Assembly (NCBI GenBank): GCA_963663265.2
Contig: CAXXXM010000002.1
Coordinates: 1,116,001-1,180,000, forward strand
Source: JAEXOD01 sp963663265
GTDB lineage: Bacteria > Bacteroidota > Ignavibacteria > Ignavibacteriales > Melioribacteraceae
Direction of reading: 5' to 3'
Length of the DNA: 64,000 bases
Shown: positions 1 through 9,481 of the stretch, piece after piece
Numbering within the stretch: the first letter of the stretch is position 1
Layout of the letters: each line of letters begins with the position of its first letter
Made by a program: the position numbers and the translations under genes
The notes under the pieces: generated by a model
Told to the model about the DNA's origin: nothing
Seen by the model: the letters and a program-made list of their open reading frames with translations, nothing else
The model's database searches: none

Positions 1-484
1 TCATAAAGTTTTGAACATCGGGATTAATTCCACTCATCCAATCAAAACCATTTTTAACAACAAGCTGTCCAGCCAAGTTTTTTAATGCCCAATCAGGATA
101 CTTTGCCAAAATATGTCCTCCATTTAAAGAATAGGAGGTTGCAAAACCAAATTCAAACCAAGGAATTACTTCAATTCCATTTCTATGGGCTTCAATAACC
201 AATTTTTTTAATGGATCTCGCCCTGAAACCAACTGCCATATTGGAACTCCAAAACGTTCGTTCATAATTTGACTTGGATATAAAGTGTAACCTTTATTCC
301 ATACAACAGGGAAAACTACATTTATTCCAACAGATTCAAGATAGTTCATGGCTTCAGCAATTCTTGAATCCGAAAACAGAACATCGCTATCAACATTTGT
401 AATCCACACACCACGCATCTCAGTTTTAATTTGAGCAAAAACTGAAATATTTAGAAGTATTAACAAATAGAACATTTTTTTCAT
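1..484 (-). CDS. GHL10-type secreted glycoside hydrolase, 5' part only (cut by window edge)
   Basis: Only the N-terminal 161 codons are present; the gene continues beyond position 1. The translation starts MKKMFYLLILLNISVFAQ, a clear signal peptide, and then follows the protein encoded just upstream (496-1617) almost segment for segment: a 'RGVWITNVDSDVL' start, 'YTLYPS', 'GRDPLKKL', 'WFEFGF' and 'DWMSGINPDVQNFM'. These are the first strands of the TIM-barrel of the GHL10 (DUF187) family, secreted hydrolases thought to act on polysaccharide or peptidoglycan-like glycans. It lies 11 bp after the stop of its paralogue, so the two are co-transcribed tandem duplicates. Substrate is not known. The start ATG is the only one preceding the signal peptide. 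Confidence 0.85.
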   Translation of the reverse strand, partial: MKKMFYLLILLNISVFAQIKTEMRGVWITNVDSDVLFSDSRIAEAMNYLESVGINVVFPVVWNKGYTLYPSQIMNERFGVPIWQLVSGRDPLKKLVIEAHRNGIEVIPWFEFGFATSYSLNGGHILAKYPDWALKNLAGQLVVKNGFDWMSGINPDVQNFM

Positions 485-495
485 ATACAGCAACC

Positions 496-1617
496 TTATT
501 GTGGAAATTTAACTTTGTTTTTATAAAATTCGGTCTTAAATAATTGAGGATATTTTTTTATCCCCTCATAAAAAAAGAATACTTCTCCTTCAATTCCTCT
601 TTCTCTATTTGCTTTAATTATACTTTTCAGCATCTCTTCTTCCGGTTGATATGCTCCAACCTTTAATAGAACACCAGGATAAAACTTTTTACTTTCAGCA
701 CACGTTAACTGTGTATTAATAATATCGTCTAAAGTCTTTATGTATTCTTCAACTGATTTTCTGTATAGTTGAGGGAATACAAAATCAACATATCCTTTTT
801 TTACCCATGTTACCCAGTCTTGTAAATACTCTTCAACACTCCACGGAAAAACGCTTGGAGCCATAGTAACCAAAACATTTGGATTAATTTTTTTTACGGT
901 TTTATAAATCGATTCCATATAATTATTTAGAATTTTTACACGCCAAGCCACCCAACTTGAATCGCGAAAATCTTTTGGTGGTTCAACATCATTATTATCC
1001 TTTTTATATAACAGTTTAGTATATTCATCATAACCGGATTCAACAGGCATTGCCGGCAATCTATCATCTCCTTGAATACCATCAATTTCATAGTTTTTTA
1101 CAACTTCAATAATAAGAGATAACATATAATTTTGTACATCAGGATTAAATCCGTTCAACCAATCAAATCCGTTTTTTGTAACTAATTTACCCTCATTGTT
1201 AATTGCAGCCCAGTCTGGGTGCTGCTCAATAATTCTGCCCCCATTTAATTTGTAAGAAGATGAAAAACCAAACTCAAACCAAGCAAAAACTTTTATACCA
1301 ACTTTATGAGATTCTTTTATAATCTCTTTTAAAGGATCTCTCCCAATATATGCCGAGTCTATTTCCTGCCCAACAACTCTTTTCATAACTTCACTTGGAT
1401 AAAGAGTTAACCCTTTATTATAAGTTACAACAAAAATTGAATTAAAACCTTCTTCTTTACATAATTCAACTGTTTTCTTAATGTTATCTAAGGATTTAAG
1501 TGCATCGCTATCTACATTAGTTAACCATACTCCTCTTATTGCTTCTTTTTCTTGTGCACTAATTACACCAAAAGCCATACATATTATTAACACATAAAAA
1601 ACAATCTGCTTTTTCAT
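496..1617 (-). CDS. GHL10-type secreted glycoside hydrolase (DUF187 family)
   Basis: A 373-residue protein with a signal peptide (about residues 1-21, ending ISAQ) and a single TIM-barrel domain of the GHL10/DUF187 family. Visible family landmarks are RGVWLTNVDSD near residue 28, the LTLYPSEVM segment, WFEFGF, NPDVQNYM and an acidic 'DGIQGDDRLPAMP' segment at the position where these barrels carry their active-site acids. The family is exported and expected to cleave glycans; the exact substrate cannot be read from sequence. It is the first gene of a two-gene tandem with the partial paralogue at 1-484. A terminator just upstream (1669-1702) separates it from the envelope operon, so it should have its own promoter in 1618-1666. 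Confidence 0.85.
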   Translation of the reverse strand: MKKQIVFYVLIICMAFGVISAQEKEAIRGVWLTNVDSDALKSLDNIKKTVELCKEEGFNSIFVVTYNKGLTLYPSEVMKRVVGQEIDSAYIGRDPLKEIIKESHKVGIKVFAWFEFGFSSSYKLNGGRIIEQHPDWAAINNEGKLVTKNGFDWLNGFNPDVQNYMLSLIIEVVKNYEIDGIQGDDRLPAMPVESGYDEYTKLLYKKDNNDVEPPKDFRDSSWVAWRVKILNNYMESIYKTVKKINPNVLVTMAPSVFPWSVEEYLQDWVTWVKKGYVDFVFPQLYRKSVEEYIKTLDDIINTQLTCAESKKFYPGVLLKVGAYQPEEEMLKSIIKANRERGIEGEVFFFYEGIKKYPQLFKTEFYKNKVKFPQ

Positions 1618-1668
1618 AATTATCTCAATTTATCAAATACAAAACTTATAGTAATAAAAAAAATGATT

Positions 1669-1702
1669 AAAAAAAACCTTACTAAATAATTTCAGTAAGG
1701 TT
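1669..1702 (-). terminator. Rho-independent terminator of the envelope operon
   Basis: Perfect 9-bp inverted repeat: AACCTTACT (1675-1683) and AGTAAGGTT (1694-1702) with a 10-nt loop. Read on the minus strand the stem runs directly into eight T residues (complement of the A-run 1669-1676). It lies 28 bp after the stop codon of the beta-barrel gene ending at 1730, so it closes the operon that starts at 9222. Confidence 0.85.
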
Positions 1703-1729
1703 CAAGTTTCTTTGAATTTTTGTTTCAAT

Positions 1730-2464
1730 TTATAACTGATAATTTATTCCTATTTTCAAGTTAATCATTTGGAAACTGCTGATGTTTTCCAAATTTAATG
1801 CTAAAGCCTGCCAAATTTCACCAATTACATTTTTATATTCGCCGCCAACATAAATATTCAAATTTTTAACAATCTGATATTCAAATTGCAAACCAAGATT
1901 AAATCCACCGCTCCAATCCACTTGTGAAATTCCAGGCACGTTAACAACTTGTGTAAGGCTACCACCAACTCCGGTAGTATCGGAATAAAATTTTTCAGTT
2001 GCAGAATCAAAGTATATACTGTATTTTCCCCTCGGGCTATACCACCTATAAATCCCAAACCCGAAAGAAATATTAGTAGTAAAATCGCTTAACTCAATTA
2101 TTTTATATTTTGCATTAGCAGATAAACCAACAACTTCCAACTCAACATCTAAATTTTCTAATGGAACGTCATAAGTTTTTGTTTGGTCATTTATAGTTAA
2201 ATCAGTCAATAAATGAAGTTTGTCTTTATTTCCTTTGTTAAATTTAAAATACTCTAATTTACCTGTCCAAGTCCAAGTTTTGGAAACCTCTTTTCCAAAA
2301 TAAACAGCACCTCCATAGGTAGGGTCAAATCTATCTCCCAAACCTCCAATCGGTAAATAATAATTACCATCAGCTCCAAAAACGAATTTCATTTTTTGTG
2401 CATTAACATTTACAAAACACAAAGCAAATAAAACAATCAAATAAATATACTTTTTCATATTCAT
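1730..2464 (-). CDS. Outer-membrane beta-barrel protein, function unknown
   Basis: 244 residues with a signal peptide (MNMKKYIYL...NVNAQ) followed by alternating hydrophobic/polar strands with aromatic girdle residues and an end 'SFQMINLKIGINYQL', typical of small outer-membrane beta-barrels (OmpA/OmpW-like porin fold). No catalytic motif is visible. It lies 4 bp after the next upstream barrel gene and is the last gene before a strong terminator. No Shine-Dalgarno sequence is obvious; an internal ATG two codons downstream (2458) would serve equally well. The role is probably structural or accessory to the TonB receptor / T9SS cargo genes upstream in the operon, but that is inference from position. 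Confidence 0.7.
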   Translation of the reverse strand: MNMKKYIYLIVLFALCFVNVNAQKMKFVFGADGNYYLPIGGLGDRFDPTYGGAVYFGKEVSKTWTWTGKLEYFKFNKGNKDKLHLLTDLTINDQTKTYDVPLENLDVELEVVGLSANAKYKIIELSDFTTNISFGFGIYRWYSPRGKYSIYFDSATEKFYSDTTGVGGSLTQVVNVPGISQVDWSGGFNLGLQFEYQIVKNLNIYVGGEYKNVIGEIWQALALNLENISSFQMINLKIGINYQL

Positions 2465-2468
2465 AATT

Positions 2469-3182
2469 TTAATATAAAATTGTTAATCCTAAAGTTAAAT
2501 TAATAGCGTCTCTAAATGGGAAATTATCATACCCATATGATAAATCAGAAGCAAAGACATTTACATATTTTGCAGAACCAAACAGCCAAAAGTTTTGCAT
2601 TAATTCATAATTCAAATCAATACCGGCTGTGTAAAACAACGGATTACCATATTTTTCCGGTGCAATATTTCTAAATTCATATTCAAACGTATAATTTAGT
2701 GACGAAAAGTATTTAGACCACTTTTCATCAATATAAAGTCTACGAGTATAAAAATAAATACCGGCACCAACAACAGGTTTAACGTGTAATTTTTCCATAG
2801 GAGAAAAATCATAATCAACAGTTAGCATAAGTTGAAGTAAGTCCATTTTTTGAACCGGACTCATAAAGTTTTCATATGCTTCATCAGATAACGTTTGTTT
2901 AACAAAGTCATTATATCTTGCCCAAAATTTCCAGTCCCAATTATCCAAAGCATTTGTTTGAGATAAGCTATATAAAGTATAAGCTCCTGTTAATCCAATA
3001 GATAATTTATCATAAACCTTTACATTCATTTTAACACCGGCTCCAACACCATCAATATCAGTAACATTTATTCGTTTTGAAGATGGCATTGAATATTCCG
3101 CAAAAGCATCAACTGAAGTTATCTGTGCCTTAACAATAAAACTAATTGTAAAAAACAATACTAACGTAAAAATCTTTTTCAT
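2469..3182 (-). CDS. Outer-membrane beta-barrel protein, function unknown
   Basis: 237 residues: signal peptide (about 1-19, ending IVKAQ), then beta-strand-rich sequence ending 'NLTLGLTILY', an aromatic C-terminus typical of barrels folded by BamA. It resembles its neighbour at 1730-2464 in size and style (segments like 'VKPVVGAGIYFYTRRLYI' look like barrel hairpins), but the two are not close copies. The start overlaps the stop of the PorV-like gene by 4 bp (ATGA), which implies translational coupling. No enzymatic motif is seen; the specific role is unknown. Confidence 0.7.
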   Translation of the reverse strand: MKKIFTLVLFFTISFIVKAQITSVDAFAEYSMPSSKRINVTDIDGVGAGVKMNVKVYDKLSIGLTGAYTLYSLSQTNALDNWDWKFWARYNDFVKQTLSDEAYENFMSPVQKMDLLQLMLTVDYDFSPMEKLHVKPVVGAGIYFYTRRLYIDEKWSKYFSSLNYTFEYEFRNIAPEKYGNPLFYTAGIDLNYELMQNFWLFGSAKYVNVFASDLSYGYDNFPFRDAINLTLGLTILY

Positions 3183-4120
3183 AAAACACCAACTTGAAGA
3201 GTAAATCTTAAAATGTTACCTAACCTACCGTAATCAGAAAAAGCAAAATCCATTTTAATAGGTACTTTTACTATTGTGTTAACTCCAACACCAAAGCTAT
3301 AAGTTTCCTCATCGGTAAAAAACTTATAACCACCTCTAAAATCAATCATATTATTGTAGGAAAACTCAGCCCCAATGTTTACTCGTTCATCACCATCACT
3401 TGGATGAATAGCTTCTACAGCAGTAGTCAGTCTATATTCCGAGCTATAATCACCCAATACTTCTGCTGCCAAACCAAGTCTTAACATTGCGGGCATTTTA
3501 AACTTATCATTAATAAATTTTGCATCCACCCCAAAATTTGAAATTGTTGCTGCTATGCGTAACGAAGACAATCCGGTATAATACTGAATTCCTCCATCAA
3601 ACAAATAATTACTTGCAGAATAGATATCAATTTTTTCCCTTACATATTTACCGGTTATTCCAAACGAAAACTTATCAGTCAACTGTTTACTATATGTTAA
3701 ACCAATAGCTAACGAATTAGAATTAAACGTGCCAAGTACTTCATACAACCTTTGTCCTTGAATTTTCATTGTTTTGGGCATTGAACCATAATCAACAACA
3801 ATTGCACCAATTCCAAAAACTCCATAATCAGTATTAATTGAGTAAGATGTTGAATAATGTTTTATTTCAGCAATCCAAGGGGAATATGAAACCGAAAATG
3901 AATGTTGCTGTTTTGAAAACCCAAGTGAAGCAGGATTAACAAACTGACCGGAAGCATCTAAATCAGTTAAAGCAATTGAAGCTTCTCCCATAGCAGCGGC
4001 ACGAGCAGTAATTGGTAATTCTAAAAACACAAAACCTGCAGTAGCATTCTTCTTAAATTCCTGCCCAAATAAAAGACTACTTAAAAATAATATTATAATT
4101 AAAAATTTCTTATTCATCAT
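3179..4120 (-). CDS. PorV/PorQ-family outer-membrane protein (UPF0164-like)
   Basis: 313 residues with a signal peptide (ending LLFGQ), then 'FLELPITARAAAMGEASIALTDLDASGQFVNPASLG', cut here into the hallmark N-terminal features of the PorV/PorQ family: a small-residue 'ARAAAMG' stretch and an 'NPA(S/G)L' motif. The remainder is a FadL-like 14-strand barrel pattern. PorV proteins shuttle type IX secretion substrates at the outer membrane; many genomes of this group encode several paralogues of unknown partner. Its position directly after a T9SS-sorted protein (4153-6192) suggests it serves that cargo. A second paralogue is at 41292-42332. Confidence 0.75.
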   Translation of the reverse strand: MMNKKFLIIILFLSSLLFGQEFKKNATAGFVFLELPITARAAAMGEASIALTDLDASGQFVNPASLGFSKQQHSFSVSYSPWIAEIKHYSTSYSINTDYGVFGIGAIVVDYGSMPKTMKIQGQRLYEVLGTFNSNSLAIGLTYSKQLTDKFSFGITGKYVREKIDIYSASNYLFDGGIQYYTGLSSLRIAATISNFGVDAKFINDKFKMPAMLRLGLAAEVLGDYSSEYRLTTAVEAIHPSDGDERVNIGAEFSYNNMIDFRGGYKFFTDEETYSFGVGVNTIVKVPIKMDFAFSDYGRLGNILRFTLQVGVL

Positions 4121-4152
4121 AAAATCGAATTTTGTTCACAAAATATTTTTAT

Positions 4153-6192
4153 TTAACGAACTATTGCAAATTTACCTAACTTTGTTCCTATTGGAGAATC
4201 AACATGGAAGATATAAATTCCACTTTCAACAAACTGTCCAAAATCAGTTACTTGATCCCAATCAGCAATTGCTCCTTCTCCGGAAGCAACTTCAATAGTT
4301 TTAACTAAATCCCCCCTTACAGTATAAATTCTAATTGTACAAGGATTAGGAATATTAACAAATTGTATTTTATCACTTTCTCCAGGTAATGAATAACCGG
4401 AACCAATTACAAAAGGATTTGGAACAACTAAAACATCATTAACCGTATTTACCGGAGCCAGTGTTGCTGTAAATGGAGTTGTCATTCTATTTGCAAAAAT
4501 AGAAGATTCAAGCGGTGGTACTTTTGTTGTTCTTGTTTCAGGAAATACTTGAGCAGGATTAATATTCCAAAAAGCTCTTCCGGTATCAGAAGCAGTTAAT
4601 GCATAATAATAACTTGCCCCAACCGTAACCGATGAATCGACATAATTATATTTAGAACTTTCACTTGAGTAATAATTCAAATCTCCCTTCTGAATATCGG
4701 CTATCTTTTCCCAAGGACCAATTGGTAAATAGGATGAACGATAAATAGAGTATTTAGCCAAATCTAATTGTCCATCATCAGGGTCTGGAATATTTTCGGT
4801 TTCTGTTCCCCATTCTAAAACATTTGCAACAAGCTGTTCATCATCTCTGAAATAGTCTATTGAAAATTCAGGTGCCATTGGAGGGTCAGGGTGATTAAAA
4901 TTATTGGCAAATGTTACTTGCGATTTAACTGCAGTTGCATCAAATATTGAATAACCGCTTGATATTCCACTTAATTTATTATCAAGAGCATTTTTATAAT
5001 CAGAGCCATCAACCATTTCAGAATACACTATAACAATAGAATCTCCGGGTGCAATATCCCAAGGACCAACTGACATCAACGACCACATTCTTGACCGACG
5101 CATAAAAGTTTGGTCAGCCGAACTATTAATATAATTGTTGGCTTGAGAAACATCCTTTAACACTCCATATCTCGCTTCAGCTGTACCTCGTCCGGTCATT
5201 GGACCAATTAAATCCTGCAAGTTATCACCTGCCGACCATCCCCAGCCGTTTACAAAGGTTGCACTACCATTGTTGTTTGGAGAAGAATATAACAATCTAA
5301 ATCCAACAAAACCCGGAGCCAACCATTCACCTGTTGGAGCACCATCAACAATTGGACCTTGTGTTGCTGCCCAACCATACTCGCCATCATTTTCCGGAGT
5401 ATCTAAAAAATCTCCCGCTCTACCCCAAATCATTTTTTTTGACGGATCATAAAAGAACCATGAATTACGTGCACCTGCCGAATAAGTTGGGTACAATACC
5501 GTCCATGATCTCGAATTACATTGCATGCCATAATTTAACATTGCATAAAAATCATACAAAGTATCAACAACTTCTCTTTGAGGATAGTTTGCTTTTATTT
5601 CATTTGATATGTTTTTAATTACATATTTATGAATTATATAATTTTCATCTCTTTTGGAACCATTCCATTGCTGTGAAGTTCTTGTTACACGAATTGGCAA
5701 CTGGCTTTCAATATCATATTGATTTTGATATTGAGGATTATATTCCCATTCCGTTTCAATTATTTCATCCCCAGCATTTTGATATGTTGTCATACCATGG
5801 TTTAATATTTTTTTATGTTTTTTAACAATAAACTTTGAAGAAACTTCAACTCCAACCGTACTTGAATAGATTGACCAATCTTCAACAGCTAAAACGCTAT
5901 CTCGTGTCTTTTTACAGCCAATCCAAAAACCGCCTGCTGTTAAATAAGAAGGAGCTCCTCCTAAATCATCTTTAATCCAGCTTATATCAAAGCCGGGCCA
6001 ATCTAATCCTATTCCCAATCTCTTCCAGTTATTATATGTACTTGGACCCACTTTTCCTAAATAAACACTTTGCCATAACTGTCCTCTATTAAAAACTAAT
6101 AATGGAGATTCAATATCTTGAGCATTTATTTTTGTAAGACCAAGCAAACTAAATAATAAAAACAACCTTATAGATATTTTTTTAAGTTTCAT
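4153..6192 (-). CDS. Secreted protein with T9SS-type C-terminal sorting domain
   Basis: About 679 residues: signal peptide (MKLKKISIRLFLLFSLLG...INAQ), a long unrecognised extracellular region, a fibronectin-III-like section near residues 455-565 ('YSIYRSS...SYYYALTASD'), and a C-terminal domain with 'VVPNPFVIGSGY', 'IRIYTVRGDLVKTIE' and the ending 'GIYIFHVDSPIGTKLGKFAIVR' shortened to its last beta-strands, which matches type A T9SS sorting domains. It should be exported and anchored or released at the cell surface. The start chosen is the ATG at 6192; a GTG two codons upstream (6198) is better spaced to AAAGGA and is an alternative. It is the second gene of the operon, 27 bp after the TonB receptor. 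No enzymatic motif was recognised. Confidence 0.75.
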   Translation of the reverse strand: MKLKKISIRLFLLFSLLGLTKINAQDIESPLLVFNRGQLWQSVYLGKVGPSTYNNWKRLGIGLDWPGFDISWIKDDLGGAPSYLTAGGFWIGCKKTRDSVLAVEDWSIYSSTVGVEVSSKFIVKKHKKILNHGMTTYQNAGDEIIETEWEYNPQYQNQYDIESQLPIRVTRTSQQWNGSKRDENYIIHKYVIKNISNEIKANYPQREVVDTLYDFYAMLNYGMQCNSRSWTVLYPTYSAGARNSWFFYDPSKKMIWGRAGDFLDTPENDGEYGWAATQGPIVDGAPTGEWLAPGFVGFRLLYSSPNNNGSATFVNGWGWSAGDNLQDLIGPMTGRGTAEARYGVLKDVSQANNYINSSADQTFMRRSRMWSLMSVGPWDIAPGDSIVIVYSEMVDGSDYKNALDNKLSGISSGYSIFDATAVKSQVTFANNFNHPDPPMAPEFSIDYFRDDEQLVANVLEWGTETENIPDPDDGQLDLAKYSIYRSSYLPIGPWEKIADIQKGDLNYYSSESSKYNYVDSSVTVGASYYYALTASDTGRAFWNINPAQVFPETRTTKVPPLESSIFANRMTTPFTATLAPVNTVNDVLVVPNPFVIGSGYSLPGESDKIQFVNIPNPCTIRIYTVRGDLVKTIEVASGEGAIADWDQVTDFGQFVESGIYIFHVDSPIGTKLGKFAIVR

Positions 6193-6219
6193 AAACACGT
6201 TTTCTAATTTCCTTTATTA

Positions 6220-9200
6220 TTAAAATCCTATACCAACTGTAAATATAATTTCAGTTGGTGTGTTTTTATATGTTCTATATGAGTATAACAAATAACTTCT
6301 TTTTGTAGGATTATCAGCCGGATTATCAATTGTAATCCCCTTTTCAACCCAAGCAATTTTATCCTCAGATTCACCTTGCGAATCCATTGGTGTAAGCCAT
6401 TTATTGTTAAATAAATTCATTACTCTTACTCCAATAATAAGCTTTGTACCTGCATAATGAATTTCTTTATTAAAGTTAAAATCAAAATTTGATTCTAATG
6501 GATATCTTCTATTATATGTAACATCTTTTAAGTCAAAATCGGTTACATAAGTAAATGGGAGTCCTGATTGAACTGTATAAGATAGCCCAAAAACACTATT
6601 CTCAAAAGGCTTAAATCCAAATATTTCAATCCCCTCACCATCTTTCATTATGTACTGTAATAAACCTCTAAAGCTGTGTGTTCTATCATAAGGAGATAAA
6701 AATTCACCCGTAGAACTTCTGGAGGAGTAATTTCTCGAATTATCAGGATATAAAATATCTGCACCGTATTTCCCTTCAGTAGTTTGAGATAGATTGTAAC
6801 TTAATCTATATGACCAATTACCAACTGAGATTTTTTCAAATGTAGCTTCAATACCTATTGTTGAACCGAATCTATTATTATCATATGATGTATAAATATA
6901 TAAAGGATCATTATTATCATTAAATGCAGCAAAATATCTTAAGTCGCCCGTTAAAGCTGCAATATTTTGAGATCCAATTTGTGAGACCCTGTCGTTATAA
7001 TAAATAGCAACATCAATACGATGATTTTCGTCGATAACTTGTTGAATACCAAACTCATAATTAATGGTTTTCTTGGGCTCCAAATTTGGATTACCCAACG
7101 CACTCCAACCTCTATACGTTTTAGTTGTTAATGCTTGTGTAAATATTGGCATAGATGCAAAGTGTCCGTATTGAATACGGAAAGCTGTATTTTCTCCAAT
7201 TGGGAAAGAAATTCCTAAACGAGGCAGAACAACATATTGGGTTTTTGATGGTTCGGTTGCGGCATCTCCATATACAGCCGGTCTTTCAGTACCAGGATAA
7301 AATGGATTAAATCTATCAGCCGGCGTATTTGTTTGAAAATTATAAGCCTCAAATCTAACACCTAAGTTTGCAACCATGCCTTCATATTCCATCTTATCTT
7401 GAAGATAAAAAGCATAGTTATAAGGATAGGCTCTATAATATTCTGCAACCCCGTAATGTGCAACATAACTATTTGTTCTAAAACTGTAAGCAACACCATT
7501 ATTAAAAACATCCCAATAATAAAAGCGTAAACCGGCTTTTAATAAATTTGTTTTTGAAATTTGATTTGTGTAATCTGTTGTCAAACTCCAATTATCAGCT
7601 CTGTAATCTTGATAAAAGTTTGTACTTGCTGCATCTAAGCGTAAAAAATAATCGGATTCCCACCAAATACCACTTTTTAATATTGAACCATAACGATCTC
7701 CCAAACTATCAAGCCTGTCGGTTGCACTATTAAAACCGGGGATATAAACATATGGTAGTTCGTAAGTTTCTTTTTGATGAGCAATATTAGTTTCAATAAA
7801 TGAATTATTATCAATTGTATAAACCCAGTTTAAACTTTGAGCAACTGTTTGCTCTGTTCTTATTGGGTCTTGATAAATTGCGTATTTGGGCGATTCGCTA
7901 ATGTTAGATAATCCTGCCCATCTAATATCTGTTGAACCGGAAAATAAACCACCTTTATATTTTTGAAAGCTCCCCATAAATCTAAATTTGTGTTGAGGGA
8001 TAGGTTTATAAGTAAGATTTAATATATAATTTTGGTAAATTTGATTTTGTTCATTGGTAGGTAGGCGTGTCGGATTTTTTCTGTATTCACCGCTGAAATA
8101 AAACTTCAATAATTCAGGATTTGTACCTAAAGGACCACCAAAACCAACTAAATATCTTGTATAAGTCTGCTCTCTATAATCATACACACCAAGCTGATTA
8201 TCTTCAGAAGGAGTATGATTTTGCATCCAAATATTATAAGCCCAGGCAATTTCATCAAATACTCTTTGTGAATCAGCAGCAGAAGCATTCCCTTGTACAT
8301 ACATTTTACTATAAAGATACGGACTTAAATCTTTTAAAACGTTTTTTTGATTAGCGTACCAATAATTCACGTTTCCCCAACGCTGCCATTCAAAATTACT
8401 TTTGTCATAAACATATTTACCAAAGTGATATTGACCTGATGGACGGTACTCAATACGTGCCTCGCCTGAAAGTTTGGCGTTTCCTTCTTTTAAAACAACT
8501 TTAACAACGCCTGCTTGAGCATTTCCATATTCAGCAGAAAAACCTCCTGAGATAAGCTGTATCTGTTGAACACCCAAAGGGTTTACATCATACTTCCAAC
8601 TGTTGTTTGCTTTATCAGCACCACCATACCCAGGAATACTTGTATTTGAAGTTACTTGATCAACGCCGTTAATTTGAAACTTAACTTCGTAAGTACCTGA
8701 ACCTCTTACAGAATAATCCCCTTTCTCATTTTTTTGGAAAGAAGCAGTTAAATCTAAAGCTCCTCGCAATCCTTCAATTGGTGCCGATTTTAATTGAACA
8801 TCATCAATTGTTGTTGCTGATGAGGTTTGATCTTTTACAATTTTTGGTTTTTCAGCTACAATTACCACTTGTTCCATTTGAACTGATTGGTCTTTCAGCT
8901 TAAAGTTCAACTCTGTTGTTCTATCAATATTTACTTGAACATCTGAATAAACTAACTTACCATAACCAACCATACTGGCAGCAACGGAATAAGAACCGGG
9001 CAAAACATTAAGAATTACATATTTTCCATCTACATCCGTAGTCGTTCCTATTGAACTACCAACAATAAATACGTTAACTCCAATAAGCGGTTCTTTAGTG
9101 TTATCATCTGTTACAATTCCGCTTATCTTTCCTCGTTGCCCATAAACTAACGTTGTGGCAAGGAAAAAAAGCAGTAATATACTTTTAATAGTAAATCTTT

Positions 9201-9222
9201 TTTTTGTCTTTTTCTTTTGCAT
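6220..9222 (-). CDS. TonB-dependent receptor with N-terminal CarboxypepD_reg-like domain
   Basis: 1000 residues. After a signal peptide (cleavage near residue 28, LVYGQ) comes a carboxypeptidase-regulatory-like beta-sandwich (about 30-115: 'GKISGIVTDDNTKEPLIGVNV', 'GTTTDVDGKYVILNVLPG'), then a plug domain (about 120-250, with 'IQLISGGFSAEYGNAQAG') and a large 22-strand barrel ending 'EIIFTVGIGF'. Receptors of this type import or help process ligands at the outer membrane, energised by TonB. There is no SusD partner next door; instead the operon continues with a T9SS cargo, a PorV-like protein and two small barrels, a layout common in Ignavibacteria. The 198-bp stretch upstream should hold the operon promoter. 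The ligand is unknown. Confidence 0.9.
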   Translation of the reverse strand: MQKKKTKKRFTIKSILLLFFLATTLVYGQRGKISGIVTDDNTKEPLIGVNVFIVGSSIGTTTDVDGKYVILNVLPGSYSVAASMVGYGKLVYSDVQVNIDRTTELNFKLKDQSVQMEQVVIVAEKPKIVKDQTSSATTIDDVQLKSAPIEGLRGALDLTASFQKNEKGDYSVRGSGTYEVKFQINGVDQVTSNTSIPGYGGADKANNSWKYDVNPLGVQQIQLISGGFSAEYGNAQAGVVKVVLKEGNAKLSGEARIEYRPSGQYHFGKYVYDKSNFEWQRWGNVNYWYANQKNVLKDLSPYLYSKMYVQGNASAADSQRVFDEIAWAYNIWMQNHTPSEDNQLGVYDYREQTYTRYLVGFGGPLGTNPELLKFYFSGEYRKNPTRLPTNEQNQIYQNYILNLTYKPIPQHKFRFMGSFQKYKGGLFSGSTDIRWAGLSNISESPKYAIYQDPIRTEQTVAQSLNWVYTIDNNSFIETNIAHQKETYELPYVYIPGFNSATDRLDSLGDRYGSILKSGIWWESDYFLRLDAASTNFYQDYRADNWSLTTDYTNQISKTNLLKAGLRFYYWDVFNNGVAYSFRTNSYVAHYGVAEYYRAYPYNYAFYLQDKMEYEGMVANLGVRFEAYNFQTNTPADRFNPFYPGTERPAVYGDAATEPSKTQYVVLPRLGISFPIGENTAFRIQYGHFASMPIFTQALTTKTYRGWSALGNPNLEPKKTINYEFGIQQVIDENHRIDVAIYYNDRVSQIGSQNIAALTGDLRYFAAFNDNNDPLYIYTSYDNNRFGSTIGIEATFEKISVGNWSYRLSYNLSQTTEGKYGADILYPDNSRNYSSRSSTGEFLSPYDRTHSFRGLLQYIMKDGEGIEIFGFKPFENSVFGLSYTVQSGLPFTYVTDFDLKDVTYNRRYPLESNFDFNFNKEIHYAGTKLIIGVRVMNLFNNKWLTPMDSQGESEDKIAWVEKGITIDNPADNPTKRSYLLYSYRTYKNTPTEIIFTVGIGF

Positions 9223-9420
9223 GTTAAATAATGTAAGTGTTTTTCAATAAGCGTAACAATTATTTTTTTATAGTAATTAAATTAGGGCAATTATTTAAAA
9301 CAAACAATAATAACAAATCAAATTATTGATTTTTTTTAAATTATTTATTGAACCTATTCTTTCCAATAAAAACTTAAGAAATTTTAAGAAAGTGTTGTCT
9401 GCAAGTGTAATCTTCTTTAA

Positions 9421-9461
9421 AATAAAAAAAGCTGTACTTCAGTAAATTAGAAATACAGCTT
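9421..9461 (-). terminator. Rho-independent terminator of the HU gene
   Basis: Perfect 8-bp stem AAGCTGTA (9429-9436) / TACAGCTT (9454-9461), followed on the minus strand by seven T residues (complement of 9424-9430). It starts 20 bp past the HU stop codon. Confidence 0.85.
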
Positions 9462-9481
9462 AAAAGCATAATTTGTTCAAT

